From assembly GCF_012926615.1 (NCBI RefSeq), contig NZ_JABBNU010000010.1, positions 202,762-266,761 on the forward strand: 64,000 nucleotides of DNA. The letters are read 5' to 3'. Source of the stretch: Marinigracilibium pacificum (lineage in GTDB: Bacteria; Bacteroidota; Bacteroidia; Cytophagales; Cyclobacteriaceae). Under the pieces are notes generated by a model, which was given only the letters and a program-made list of their open reading frames with translations, ran no database searches and was not told the origin of the DNA. Below, piece by piece: positions 25,304-33,801 of the stretch; position 1 is the stretch's first letter; every line of letters starts with the position of its first letter. The position numbers were made by a program, and so were the translations under genes.

Positions 25304-26142
25304 TGAATATTGGTATAATAGGATTGGGATTGATAGGAGGATCGCTAGGCCTTTCCCTTCAAAAAAATGGACACAATGTAACAGGATTTGATAAAAACAG
25401 GAATCATACTGAAAAAGCTCATGAATTTGGGCTTATTAGTGATTTCACAGATAAATTAGATGATTTAACTGATAATTGTGATGTAATTATTATTTGTACA
25501 CCTGTTGAGCATATTGACCATTTAGTCAATTTAACACTTTCTAAAACTTCATCTGATCAGATAATCATTGATTGCGGTTCCACAAAAAAAGACATTTGCT
25601 CAAACATAGATAGTCATGAATTTAGAGATCGATTTGTGGCAGGACACCCGATAGCCGGAACTGAGTTTAGCGGACCATCAGCTGCACTCCCAGATTTATT
25701 TTCAGGTAAAAAAATGATCTTCTGCGATATTGAGAAAAGTAATGAGAGAGCAAAAACAATAGCATTACAATTATTTAGTTCTCTTGGAATGCAGTTACTT
25801 TATATGACATCTGAAGAACATGACAAGCACCTTGCTTATGTGTCACACCTATCACATGTATCTTCTTTCGCATTAAGCCTTACAGCCCTTGAAATTGAAA
25901 AAAATGATGAACAAATACTCAATCTAAGTGGATCTGGTTTTGCTTCCACGGTCAGACTTGCCAAGAGTAATCCGGATACCTGGACATCAATCTTTTTGTC
26001 TAATAAAAGAAATTTACTGATTGCAGTTGAGGAATATCAAAATCAATTGCAGCGAATTAAAGATGCATTGATTGAATCAAGTGATGAATCACTTAAAGAA
26101 TTAATTACAGATGCCGGTAAAATCCGTAAAATATTAAAATAA
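25303..26142 (+). CDS. tyrA: prephenate dehydrogenase
   Basis: A 279-residue TyrA. The NAD(P)-binding GLGLIGGSLG (GxGxxG at 7-12) starts the protein, VIIICTPVEH and IIDCGSTK follow, and FVAGHPIAGTEFSGP carries the catalytic-type His115 region. The second domain has EEHDKHLAYVSHLSHVSSFAL, the usual dimerisation helices. There is no fused chorismate mutase or ACT domain, so feedback control must come from elsewhere; the attenuator upstream supplies a transcriptional one. It converts prephenate to 4-hydroxyphenylpyruvate, which the coupled aminotransferase would turn into tyrosine. Confidence 0.94.
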   Translation: MNIGIIGLGLIGGSLGLSLQKNGHNVTGFDKNRNHTEKAHEFGLISDFTDKLDDLTDNCDVIIICTPVEHIDHLVNLTLSKTSSDQIIIDCGSTKKDICSNIDSHEFRDRFVAGHPIAGTEFSGPSAALPDLFSGKKMIFCDIEKSNERAKTIALQLFSSLGMQLLYMTSEEHDKHLAYVSHLSHVSSFALSLTALEIEKNDEQILNLSGSGFASTVRLAKSNPDTWTSIFLSNKRNLLIAVEEYQNQLQRIKDALIESSDESLKELITDAGKIRKILK

Positions 26143-26170
26143 GTCGAATTCAAGCTAAATTATTAAGTAT

Positions 26171-26187
26171 TCCTAATAATCAGGTTA
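26171..26187. repeat. 17-bp intergenic repeat, copy 1
   Basis: TCCTAATAATCAGGTTA occurs here after tyrA and again at 42464-42480, both between genes. This copy directly continues a TATTAAGTAT sequence (26161-26170) related to the operator motif near 6.5 kb. Confidence 0.5.
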
Positions 26188-26198
26188 AAGAAAAAGAT

Positions 26199-26236
26199 AA
26201 AAAAAGAGGCTGTTTAATTTAACAGCCTCTTTTTTT
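26199..26236. terminator. bidirectional terminator, tyrA / deaD
   Basis: Seven As, stem GAGGCTGTT, loop TAATTT, complementary arm AACAGCCTC and seven Ts. It serves both the tyrA operon and the convergent helicase gene. Confidence 0.88.
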
Positions 26237-26255
26237 ATTGGAGTATTTCTACTGA

Positions 26256-27950
26256 TTAAACATTATCAGGATTAACTCTTAGCTTTCTACCATTTACTTC
26301 AATACCTCTCATTGAAGAAGCAATTCTATCAGTAAACTTCTTATTTACAGAAAAATAAGAGTGAGTTCTGAAAATATCAATCGATACTAGATCTCTTTGA
26401 GGGATACCTGCTTGTTGACTAATAAACATTGCAAGATCCTTTTTATTCATACTATCCATTTTACCAAGATTGATAAAGTATCTAGGATAGTTTCTGTCTC
26501 CTCTTGATGGCTGGCTAGAATTTCTAGATCTTTCAGACCTGTCTGATCTGTCTGATCTGTCATTTCTATCATTTCTGCCTCTACCCTCTCTTTTACCATT
26601 GATTTCTTCTGAGCATCTCTTTTCTTCGATCTTTTTGATTTGATCTAAAGCTTTATATAGCTTTCCGAAATCAGAATCAATAAGCATAGAAATCAATTGC
26701 TCTCTTGAAAAGTGGTTAAGTTTCTTGGTAACATCATTAATGATATCAGCAGGAATTCTTTTCTCAGCCTTTTCAGACTTCTTTTGAAGTTCTTCAATCC
26801 AATTGACCAGTTTTTCTTCAACTACCTTATTTACATCAGGCATTTGGAACTGTTCGAAGTCAATTCTTAGTCTTCTTGCCAGATTCTTTAACTTAGATCT
26901 GTCTCTTCGACCGATAAATACAATTGAAGTACCTTTAGATCCAGCTCTGGCTGTACGGCCACTACGGTGAGTATAGAATTCAACATTATCTGGAATACCA
27001 AAGTTGAAAACATAGCCGATATCTTTAACATCAATTCCTCTAGCTGCAACATCAGTAGCCACAAGAAGTTGAATTTTCTTTTCTCTGAACTTCTTCATCA
27101 CCTTGTCACGGTGAGCCTGAGTAAATCCTCCGTGAAGAACTTCCGACTTAATTCCTGCATTTTGAAGCTCTTGTCCAACTTCTTCAGATTCAGCTTTTGT
27201 ACGACAGAATAAAATTCCTCCCGCTTCACTTTCGATCATCAGGATATTTTTGATGATGTCTACACGTGTTTCACGATTAGTTTCAACAAATGCATGAGTG
27301 ATACCTTCGTTAACAGTCTCCTGAGCATCAATCTTGATCTCATGAGGATTATTAAGGTAATTAGAAGCAATTCTTCTAATACCAGTAGACATCGTAGCTG
27401 AAAATAACCAAGTATTTTTGTTTTCTGGTGTTGTTTCAAGGATAGTATCAATATCCTCCTTAAAGCCCATATTTAACATTTCATCGGCTTCATCTAAAAC
27501 AACATAGTTTACTTGCGTAAGATCAACCTTTCTTCTGTTGATCAAGTCAATAAGTCTCCCAGGCGTTGCTATTATTATATGCGGAGCTTTGCGCAGCGCT
27601 CTTATTTGCTGCTCAATCGAAGCACCTCCATAAACAACCTCAATATTTACCTGCTTGGCAAATGCTGCAAATTGCTTAAGTTGTTGAGATACTTGCTGCC
27701 CCAATTCACGCGTAGGCACAAGGATTAAGCCCTGGGTGTTACTTCTTGAAGAATCAACCTTCTCAAGTAACGGTAAACCGAATGCAGCCGTTTTACCGGT
27801 GCCGGTCTGTGCCAACGCTGTTATATCCTTTTGATTTGCTAATAGAAAAGGGATTGCTTCCCTTTGAATCGGAGTGGGGTCTTCAAAACCAAGTTTTTCG
27901 ATCGCCTGAACGATCACAGGAGAAAGACCCAAATCAATAAATTGTCTCAA
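26256..27950 (-). CDS. DEAD-box RNA helicase with DbpA-type RNA-binding C-terminus
   Basis: A 564-residue CsdA/DeaD-like helicase. Helicase motifs are complete: Q motif (PTPIQ), I AQTGTGKT (47-54), Ia PTRELGQQ, II DEAD in VLDEADEMLNMGF, III SAT, and VI HRSGRTARAG. A basic linker with RNDRSDRSDRSERS repeats (coded at about 26528-26575) precedes a DbpA RNA-binding domain (about 485-562, containing FINLGKMDSMNKKDLAMFI and GIPQRDLVSIDIF). Such proteins unwind RNA in ribosome assembly and cold adaptation. It has its own promoter with a good -7 element about 30 bases upstream. Confidence 0.93.
   Translation of the reverse strand: MRQFIDLGLSPVIVQAIEKLGFEDPTPIQREAIPFLLANQKDITALAQTGTGKTAAFGLPLLEKVDSSRSNTQGLILVPTRELGQQVSQQLKQFAAFAKQVNIEVVYGGASIEQQIRALRKAPHIIIATPGRLIDLINRRKVDLTQVNYVVLDEADEMLNMGFKEDIDTILETTPENKNTWLFSATMSTGIRRIASNYLNNPHEIKIDAQETVNEGITHAFVETNRETRVDIIKNILMIESEAGGILFCRTKAESEEVGQELQNAGIKSEVLHGGFTQAHRDKVMKKFREKKIQLLVATDVAARGIDVKDIGYVFNFGIPDNVEFYTHRSGRTARAGSKGTSIVFIGRRDRSKLKNLARRLRIDFEQFQMPDVNKVVEEKLVNWIEELQKKSEKAEKRIPADIINDVTKKLNHFSREQLISMLIDSDFGKLYKALDQIKKIEEKRCSEEINGKREGRGRNDRNDRSDRSDRSERSRNSSQPSRGDRNYPRYFINLGKMDSMNKKDLAMFISQQAGIPQRDLVSIDIFRTHSYFSVNKKFTDRIASSMRGIEVNGRKLRVNPDNV
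26528..26575 (-). repeat. short coding tandem repeat (RNDRSDRSD linker)
   Basis: A 9-bp unit close to TCTGATCTG repeats in the helicase linker and codes for repeating Asp-Arg-Ser. It is likely length-variable between strains. Confidence 0.5.
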
Positions 27951-27975
27951 TAGAATATTTATATTTTTGAAGCTG

Positions 27976-27983
27976 CAAAGATA
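27976..27983 (-). promoter_or_regulatory. -7 element of the DEAD-box helicase promoter
   Basis: The minus-strand sequence TATATCTTTGCAGC contains TATCTTTG, an exact TAnnTTTG match, 26-33 bases before the start. No good -33 element is seen at the usual distance. Confidence 0.55.
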
Positions 27984-28054
27984 TAATTTTTTAAATTAAT
28001 TAATGAATTTATTTCAAATATTAATTACAAAGTTAGATTTTCATTAAAATAAAC

Positions 28055-28083
28055 AAAAAAACCGGATGAAATCACCCGGTTTT
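28055..28083 (-). terminator. intrinsic terminator of dapD
   Basis: Minus-strand stem ACCGGGTGA/TCATCCGGT (one G-T pair, 9 bp) with a very short loop and a run of seven Ts. Confidence 0.8.
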
Positions 28084-28101
28084 ATCTCTGTTTCAGCTAG
28101 T

Positions 28102-28917
28102 TTATACCGCTACATCGTTTTCTCTTAAGGCATCATTTAGAGAAGTCTTAAGGTCAGTGCTTGCCTTTCGCTGACCAATAATCAATGCTGCAGGAACCTG
28201 ATAATTCCCTGCTGGAAATTCTTTTGTATATGATCCGGGAATTACTACTGACCTTGGAGGTACGTAACCTTTGTAAATTACAGGCTCTTCTTTTGTTACA
28301 TCAATAATTTTTGTAGATCCGGTTAAGGTAACGTTCGCTCCTAACACTGCTTCCTTCCCTACTTTAACTCCCTCTACAAGGATACACCTTGAACCTATAA
28401 ACGCTCCATCCTCAACTATTACAGGTGATGCTTGTACTGGCTCGAGAACTCCACCAATTCCTACTCCTCCACTTAAATGTACATGCTTTCCAATTTGAGC
28501 ACAACTTCCTACAGTTGCCCATGTATCTACCATTGTCCCTTCATCTACATATGCACCAATATTAACATATGATGGCATCAATACAACCCCCTTGGAAATG
28601 TAAGCGCCATAACGTGCAACTGCATGAGGTACTACTCTTACTCCAAGTTTATCATAATCAGATTTTAGCATCATCTTATCATGGAATTCGAAAGGACCAA
28701 CCTCTATTCGTTCCATTTTTCGTATCGGGAAATACAGAATTACCGCTTTCTTAACCCAGTCATTTACCTGCCAGTCATCACCAACAGGCTCTGCAGTTCG
28801 TAAATTTCCCTTATCGAGTAATTCAATAACTTCTTCAATTGCCTTTTGTGTACTGCTTTCTTTAAGCAATTCTCTATTTTCCCAGGCTTCTTCAATTACT
28901 TTTTGTAATTCAGTCAT
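28102..28917 (-). CDS. dapD: 2,3,4,5-tetrahydropyridine-2,6-dicarboxylate N-succinyltransferase
   Basis: A 271-residue DapD of the lysine/diaminopimelate pathway, transferring succinyl from succinyl-CoA to tetrahydrodipicolinate. An N-terminal helical domain is followed by hexapeptide repeats forming a left-handed beta-helix (about 110-235: PSYVNIGAYVDEGTMVDTWATVGS, then CAQIGKHVHLSGGVGIGGVLEP). The start MTELQKVIEEAW at 28917 is chosen because it matches the family. The frame stays open for another 50 codons but that part overlaps the divergent glycosyltransferase gene and looks non-coding. Confidence 0.95.
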   Translation of the reverse strand: MTELQKVIEEAWENRELLKESSTQKAIEEVIELLDKGNLRTAEPVGDDWQVNDWVKKAVILYFPIRKMERIEVGPFEFHDKMMLKSDYDKLGVRVVPHAVARYGAYISKGVVLMPSYVNIGAYVDEGTMVDTWATVGSCAQIGKHVHLSGGVGIGGVLEPVQASPVIVEDGAFIGSRCILVEGVKVGKEAVLGANVTLTGSTKIIDVTKEEPVIYKGYVPPRSVVIPGSYTKEFPAGNYQVPAALIIGQRKASTDLKTSLNDALRENDVAV

Positions 28918-28940
28918 TGTTTTTTTTATACTTTTATTCC

Positions 28941-30029
28941 ATGAATAGAAAAATTCTAATTGCCTCCACAACCAAACCGGTTGATGATACCAGAATGACA
29001 GACAAGATTGCTGCGCCTCTGGCAGAGGTTCACAAATATACAATTTACGTCGTTGGATTTCCATCAAAATTCAAACCCGTCTATTCAAATATAAATTTCT
29101 TTGAAATTCCAAAAGCCGGATATAATATCAAAAATCGACTTAAAGCTTTACTTTATGTATTAAGAATACTTATTAAAGTAAAGCCTGAGATTTGTATAGC
29201 TACCAATACTGAAACACTGATAGTTATGCGAGTATACCAAATAATATTTGGCTCATATTTGGTATACGACATACGAGAAAATTATAGCCTAAACTATGAC
29301 TCCAGAAAATCAAAGAATCTCAATAAACCCTCAAAAAAATCGTCATTAATATCAAAAGTGGAAAGGACATTAATCCAGCAAGCAAACGCTTACATTAGTG
29401 CAGAACCAGTATATTTTGACCAACTAAATATTAACAACTCCTCTCCTAAACTATTCTACGAGAACAAAGCAATACTACCCCTAGATAAGTCTGTAGCCAC
29501 TAATACTGTTGACAAATTCTTAATTTCCGGTACTCTATCTAACCTTCATGGAACAATAGATGCCATAAGGTGGTATAAATCGGCATCACAGCAGTTTAAT
29601 GAACCTTCATTAACCATCATCGGACAATGCCACAACCATGCTTATATTAAGGCCCTTTTAAAAGAATGTGCCGAAAATCCAACCATTAATGTTTTTATTA
29701 GCAGAACACCAATCCCACATCGATTACTTTCTATTGAATTGAAGAAATGTAAGTATGTCTTATCCCCTTATTTAAATACTTCTGCTTTTAAAGGTAAACT
29801 ACCCACAAAACTATTTGAAGCGGCAGCAAATGGTAAAATCATTATCAGCAGATCAAATGCATCATGGAACCATTTCTTTAAAGCTACTAATCTCATTGAG
29901 ATAGGTTTTAACCCTGATAATCAAGATGATATATCAAAAATAAAGTTCTATAAACCACAATCCTACAATACAGTCTTCTTCGAGGCCGACAAAACATCAT
30001 TAATTGAGTTTTTTAATAATTTAGATTAA
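28941..30029 (+). CDS. glycosyltransferase, group 1-like
   Basis: A 362-residue GT-B fold glycosyltransferase. The N-terminal half begins MNRKILIASTTKPVDDTRMTDKIAAPLAE and contains YLVYDIRENY, typical of the acceptor domain. The C-terminal half has FLISGTLSNLHGTIDAIRWYK, LTIIGQCHN and a donor-binding end with LPTKLFEAAANGKIII, in the place of the usual E-x7-E region. The sugar and acceptor are not determinable. The start is the ATG at 28941; only 23 bases separate it from dapD, so the two divergent promoters must overlap the genes' 5' ends. There is no polysaccharide cluster around it. Confidence 0.85.
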   Translation: MNRKILIASTTKPVDDTRMTDKIAAPLAEVHKYTIYVVGFPSKFKPVYSNINFFEIPKAGYNIKNRLKALLYVLRILIKVKPEICIATNTETLIVMRVYQIIFGSYLVYDIRENYSLNYDSRKSKNLNKPSKKSSLISKVERTLIQQANAYISAEPVYFDQLNINNSSPKLFYENKAILPLDKSVATNTVDKFLISGTLSNLHGTIDAIRWYKSASQQFNEPSLTIIGQCHNHAYIKALLKECAENPTINVFISRTPIPHRLLSIELKKCKYVLSPYLNTSAFKGKLPTKLFEAAANGKIIISRSNASWNHFFKATNLIEIGFNPDNQDDISKIKFYKPQSYNTVFFEADKTSLIEFFNNLD

Positions 30030-30117
30030 TTAAAATTTTATTTTAGTCTTCACTAATTCAGTATAAAATCTTCAAAAATCAACCAAATAAGCTGTTTTAT
30101 TTATTGATAAATATTTT

Positions 30118-30133
30118 TTTAGATAAATCTAAA
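30118..30133. promoter_or_regulatory. putative MntR/DtxR operator
   Basis: TTTAGATAAATCTAAA is a perfect 16-bp palindrome, 32 bases before the mntR ATG. It has the TTTAG-N6-CTAAA frame seen in DtxR/MntR boxes of other bacteria. Autoregulation of the metal-transport operon is inferred. Confidence 0.6.
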
Positions 30134-30164
30134 TATATATTTTTACAAAAATGAAATTAACAAA

Positions 30165-30821
30165 ATGCTCAGCTACACTGAAGAAAATTACCTAAAAGCT
30201 ATCTACCATCTTTCTGCAGGTGGTGAACAGGAAGTTTCGACTAATTCGATTGCTGATTCGCTTCATACAAAAGCAGCATCAGTAAGTGATATGCTAAAAA
30301 AACTATCTATAAAGAACCTTGTTGAATACAGACGATACAAAGGAGTGAATGTATCTGAAGAGGGAAAAAAAGAAGCTTTAAAAATTATTCGCAAACACAG
30401 GCTATGGGAAGTGTTCCTGGTAAACCACTTAAAATTCAAATGGGATGAAGTCCATGATGTTGCAGAGCAACTCGAACACATCAAATCCCCCCTACTTATA
30501 AAGCGTCTTGATGAGTTTTTAGGATTTCCGAGTTTTGATCCTCATGGCGATCCTATTCCTGATGAATTTGGCGTAATTAAAGATAAGGCTAAGATTATGC
30601 TCAAAGACCTTGATCAGGGATGTGAAGCTGTTGTTGTTGCCGTATCAGACGACAACCCAGCCTTTCTTCAATATTGTAGCAAGCTTGGAATTAGCATTGG
30701 AACACCATTAAAGGCATTAGAAAAGCTCGAGTTTGATCAATCAATGCAACTATTATTAGATGGTGAAATTAAAATAAATGTATCTAAAGAAGTATCTGAA
30801 AATATATGGGTTACCGATTAA
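30165..30821 (+). CDS. mntR: manganese/iron-dependent transcriptional regulator (DtxR/MntR family)
   Basis: A 218-residue DtxR-type repressor. The winged helix (1-65, YTEENYLKAIYHL, then TKAASVSDMLKKLSIKNLVEY) binds DNA. The dimerisation/metal domain (about 70-140) carries the ligands in RKHRLWEVFLVNHL and WDEVHDVAEQLEHI. A C-terminal FeoA/SH3-like domain (about 150-218) closes it. With bound Mn or Fe it would repress uptake. It is the first gene of the transport operon, with its 3' end overlapping the next gene by 16 bases. A palindromic operator candidate precedes it. Confidence 0.93.
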   Translation: MLSYTEENYLKAIYHLSAGGEQEVSTNSIADSLHTKAASVSDMLKKLSIKNLVEYRRYKGVNVSEEGKKEALKIIRKHRLWEVFLVNHLKFKWDEVHDVAEQLEHIKSPLLIKRLDEFLGFPSFDPHGDPIPDEFGVIKDKAKIMLKDLDQGCEAVVVAVSDDNPAFLQYCSKLGISIGTPLKALEKLEFDQSMQLLLDGEIKINVSKEVSENIWVTD

Positions 30822-31723
30822 TTATAAGTTTACTGATTTCAGTATTAATTATTTCCTGTTCAAGTTCTGAAAAGACTAATGAAAAGGAAAAAATAATTAT
30901 TTTATCCACCACCGGAATGATATATGATATCGCATTAAATATCGGAGGTGAAAAGGTTAATGCACAATACCTTATGGGGCCTGGAGTTGATCCTCATCTT
31001 TATAAAGCAACTCAAAATGACCTTATAAAAATGCGAGAGGCTGATGTTATATTCTATAATGGTCTTCACCTTGAAGGTAAAATGCAGGAAACTTTTGAAA
31101 AATTAGCTAAAAGCAAACCTGTAATTGCTATTTCTTCAGGAATAGACAAGTCCTTATTAAAGGAAAGCAAGGATTTTGGCGGTACTTACGACCCTCATAT
31201 CTGGTTTGATGTTTCCTTATGGAAAAATGCAGTAGAGACTGTTAAAAACACCTTAGCAGAGAAAGATCCTGAGAACAAAGAGTACTACAGTAAGAACGCC
31301 TCTAAATATCTTAATAATTTGGATGAACTTCATAGCTGGGTTTTAAACTCAATAGCCACAATTCCAAAAGACCACCGGGTAATGATCACTGCACATGATG
31401 CATTTGGGTATTTTGGTATGGCCTATGACATTGAGGTAAGAGGACTTCAAGGCATTTCGACCAGATCAGAACCAGGACTAAGAGACATAACCGACCTGAC
31501 TGAATTTATAACATCAAACAAAATAAAAGCTGTATTTGTTGAAAGCTCTGTATCGGAAAAGAGCCTTAGGGCAGTAGTAGAAGGCTGTAAAGAAAAAGGA
31601 CATAATGTTAAAATCGGTGGAACATTGTTTTCTGATGCAATGGGCGCAGACAATACTCCTGAAGGCACATACGATGGAATGGTAAGACACAATGTTAATA
31701 CAATAGTCAATTCATTAAAATGA
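30806..31723 (+). CDS. Mn/Zn ABC transporter substrate-binding lipoprotein (TroA/PsaA family)
   Basis: A 305-residue cluster A-I binding protein. A lipobox LIISC at Cys18 indicates membrane anchoring. Metal ligands fit the family: His in DPHLYKAT, His in DPHIWFDV, His in ITAHDAFGYFG, and an acidic ligand near FSDAMG. The binding preference between Mn, Zn and Fe is not clear from the sequence; the co-located MntR-type regulator favours Mn or Fe. It begins inside mntR (16-base overlap) and its stop overlaps the next gene's start as ATGA. Confidence 0.93.
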   Translation: MGYRLIISLLISVLIISCSSSEKTNEKEKIIILSTTGMIYDIALNIGGEKVNAQYLMGPGVDPHLYKATQNDLIKMREADVIFYNGLHLEGKMQETFEKLAKSKPVIAISSGIDKSLLKESKDFGGTYDPHIWFDVSLWKNAVETVKNTLAEKDPENKEYYSKNASKYLNNLDELHSWVLNSIATIPKDHRVMITAHDAFGYFGMAYDIEVRGLQGISTRSEPGLRDITDLTEFITSNKIKAVFVESSVSEKSLRAVVEGCKEKGHNVKIGGTLFSDAMGADNTPEGTYDGMVRHNVNTIVNSLK

Positions 31724-32499
31724 AAGATCAAACTGCTATAGAAATCCATGATCTCGTGGTTGCATATAACCGCAAACCGGTATTATGGAATATTGATGCT
31801 CACCTTCCATCCGGAAAGATTATAGGTATTATCGGACCCAATGGAGCTGGTAAAAGCACTCTTATCAAAGCTATGATGGGACTATTAAAACCTGCAAGTG
31901 GAAATATACTGTTTTTTGATTCCCCGCTAGATAAGGTTAGGGAAAGAGTAGCTTACGTTCCTCAGCGTGAATCAGTAGACTGGCAATTCCCCGTAACTGT
32001 AATGGATGTCGTACTAATGGGCAGGTATAAAAAGATTGGGTTATTTAAATCGCCAGGAGCTAAAGATAAAGAACGGGCAAAAATTGCTCTCGAAAAGGTG
32101 GGTATGTACCAGTTTAAAGACCGTCAGATTTCTCAGCTCAGTGGTGGGCAACAACAACGGGTATTTATTGCAAGAGCATTAATTCAGGATGCAGACATAT
32201 ACCTCATGGATGAACCGTTTGCAGGTGTTGATGCCTCAACTGAAAAAGCAATATTAAATCTCCTTAAAGAAATGAGCAGTCAAGGTAAAACTGTTGTGGT
32301 AGTTCACCATGACCTACAAACAGTAATGGACTTTTTTGACTGGGTAATGATGCTTAACCAGCGACTCGTGGCTTGTGGTGAAACCAATGAAGTATTTGTA
32401 GAGCAAAATCTTAATGAGACCTATGGCGGCAAGCTTACTTTGTTAAATGAGGTAGGGCAAATGCTTAGTAAAAAGCAAATGCCACAAAGGGAAAAATAA
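31720..32499 (+). CDS. Mn/Zn ABC transporter ATP-binding protein
   Basis: A 259-residue ABC ATPase of the ZnuC/TroB type. It has Walker A GPNGAGKST, Q-loop VPQRESVDWQFP, signature LSGGQQQR, Walker B DIYLMDEPFAGVD and the switch His in VVVHHD. The sequence VPQRxxVDWxFP after the Q-loop is typical of Mn/Fe/Zn members. It powers uptake through the two downstream permeases. The start is coupled to the binding-protein stop (ATGA), and the next gene follows after four bases. Confidence 0.95.
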   Translation: MKDQTAIEIHDLVVAYNRKPVLWNIDAHLPSGKIIGIIGPNGAGKSTLIKAMMGLLKPASGNILFFDSPLDKVRERVAYVPQRESVDWQFPVTVMDVVLMGRYKKIGLFKSPGAKDKERAKIALEKVGMYQFKDRQISQLSGGQQQRVFIARALIQDADIYLMDEPFAGVDASTEKAILNLLKEMSSQGKTVVVVHHDLQTVMDFFDWVMMLNQRLVACGETNEVFVEQNLNETYGGKLTLLNEVGQMLSKKQMPQREK

Positions 32500-32503
32500 T
32501 TTA

Positions 32504-33799
32504 ATGAAAGAAATTATATACATCCTAAGTGACCCTAATGTTCAATATGTATTATTGGGTTGCATTCTTTTGAGCTTTTCCGCAGGATTGGCAGGTACTT
32601 TTGCCTACCTTCAACGAAAAGCTTTAATCGGTGACGCTATTTCTCACTCAGTTCTTCCAGGTGTAGCAATCGCATTTATGCTTATTCAGGTAAAATCACT
32701 GCCTGTATTACTCACCGGTGCTTTTATATCAGGCTTGATATCACAGTACCTTGTTGTTAAACTTTCAGAGCATCCTAAAGTCAGTAAAGACACTGCCATC
32801 GGATTTGTTTTAACTTTCTTTTTTGGTATTGGAATTGTTTGCCTGACATTTATTCAACAAAGTGGTTACTCAGGACAAAGCGGGTTGGAAGATTTCATAT
32901 TTGGAAAAGCCGCTACTCTTGTAAAAAAAGATATCTATCTATTCATTTTTCTTTCAATAACCATAATCATAGCAGTTCTGCTCTTTAAAAAGGAGTTCAC
33001 TCTTGTATCATTTGATATGGATTTTGCCAGAACATCCGGATTGAAAGTAAACCTCATTAACAATATACTTACCGGACTTTATGTAATGGCAATAGTATCA
33101 GGAATTCAATCAGTTGGTGTAATCCTGATGTCCGCACTGGTTATTACACCTGCGGCAGCAGCAAGATTCTGGACGAATAATATCAACAAACTATTAATAA
33201 TATCATCGCTTACTGCTGGAGTATCCGGTGGAATAGGAGTTCTTATCTCCTACTCTGCGCCTCAGATGCCGACCGGCCCATGGGTGGTAGTTACACTTAG
33301 CCTTATTGCTTTGTTTTCATTTTTAATAGCCCCTGAGACAGGTATTATTAGCAAATGGATGAATCAAAGAAAAAACAGAAATAAAATCCACAGGGAAAAC
33401 ATACTCAAATTACTTTATAAGATTTGTGAGGAAAAAGGATCACTACAATGCCCAATACCTCTTGATCTGGCTCATTCCAGATATTCTTTATCCAGATCTG
33501 AGTTCAACAACAAACTAAAAGAGCTTAAATCGAGCGATTATTTAGAATACTTAATAAGTGGGGATATAAAACTGACTAATAACGGAATGAATGAAGGTCA
33601 GAGAATAGTGCGTTTACACCGCTTATGGGAAGCTTATCTTGCTACATATTTAAGAATTGCTCCAGATCACGTTCATGATGATGCTGAAGCAATAGAACAT
33701 GTTATTACTCCTGAACTTGAAGCTAAGCTTGAAAAAGAATTGGGATACCCAGAATCAGACCCGCATAAGACAATAATACCTCGCAAAGCAAAAAAATAA
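32504..33799 (+). CDS. Mn/Zn ABC permease fused to a DtxR/MntR-like metal-binding domain
   Basis: A 431-residue protein. Residues 1-285 are an ABC-3 permease of about eight helices (FAYLQRKALIGDAISHSVLPGVA, GVILMSALVITPAAAARFW). Residues about 300-425 are not a membrane segment but a DtxR-like winged helix and dimerisation domain. ENILKLLYKICEEKG corresponds to helix 1. RLHRLWEAYLATYL and PDHVHDDAEAIEHV carry the same His/Asp/Glu ligands as the neighbouring MntR. The domain probably faces the cytoplasm, where it could sense metal and gate or tether the transporter. It is much longer than the usual 270-300 residues because of this fusion. Confidence 0.92.
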   Translation: MKEIIYILSDPNVQYVLLGCILLSFSAGLAGTFAYLQRKALIGDAISHSVLPGVAIAFMLIQVKSLPVLLTGAFISGLISQYLVVKLSEHPKVSKDTAIGFVLTFFFGIGIVCLTFIQQSGYSGQSGLEDFIFGKAATLVKKDIYLFIFLSITIIIAVLLFKKEFTLVSFDMDFARTSGLKVNLINNILTGLYVMAIVSGIQSVGVILMSALVITPAAAARFWTNNINKLLIISSLTAGVSGGIGVLISYSAPQMPTGPWVVVTLSLIALFSFLIAPETGIISKWMNQRKNRNKIHRENILKLLYKICEEKGSLQCPIPLDLAHSRYSLSRSEFNNKLKELKSSDYLEYLISGDIKLTNNGMNEGQRIVRLHRLWEAYLATYLRIAPDHVHDDAEAIEHVITPELEAKLEKELGYPESDPHKTIIPRKAKK

Positions 33800-33801
33800 C
33801 C

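Noticed and set aside
28918..29067. 50-codon N-terminal extension of dapD
   Set aside because: Overlaps the glycosyltransferase coding region, contains no DapD-like sequence, and the ATG at 28917 gives the normal family length.
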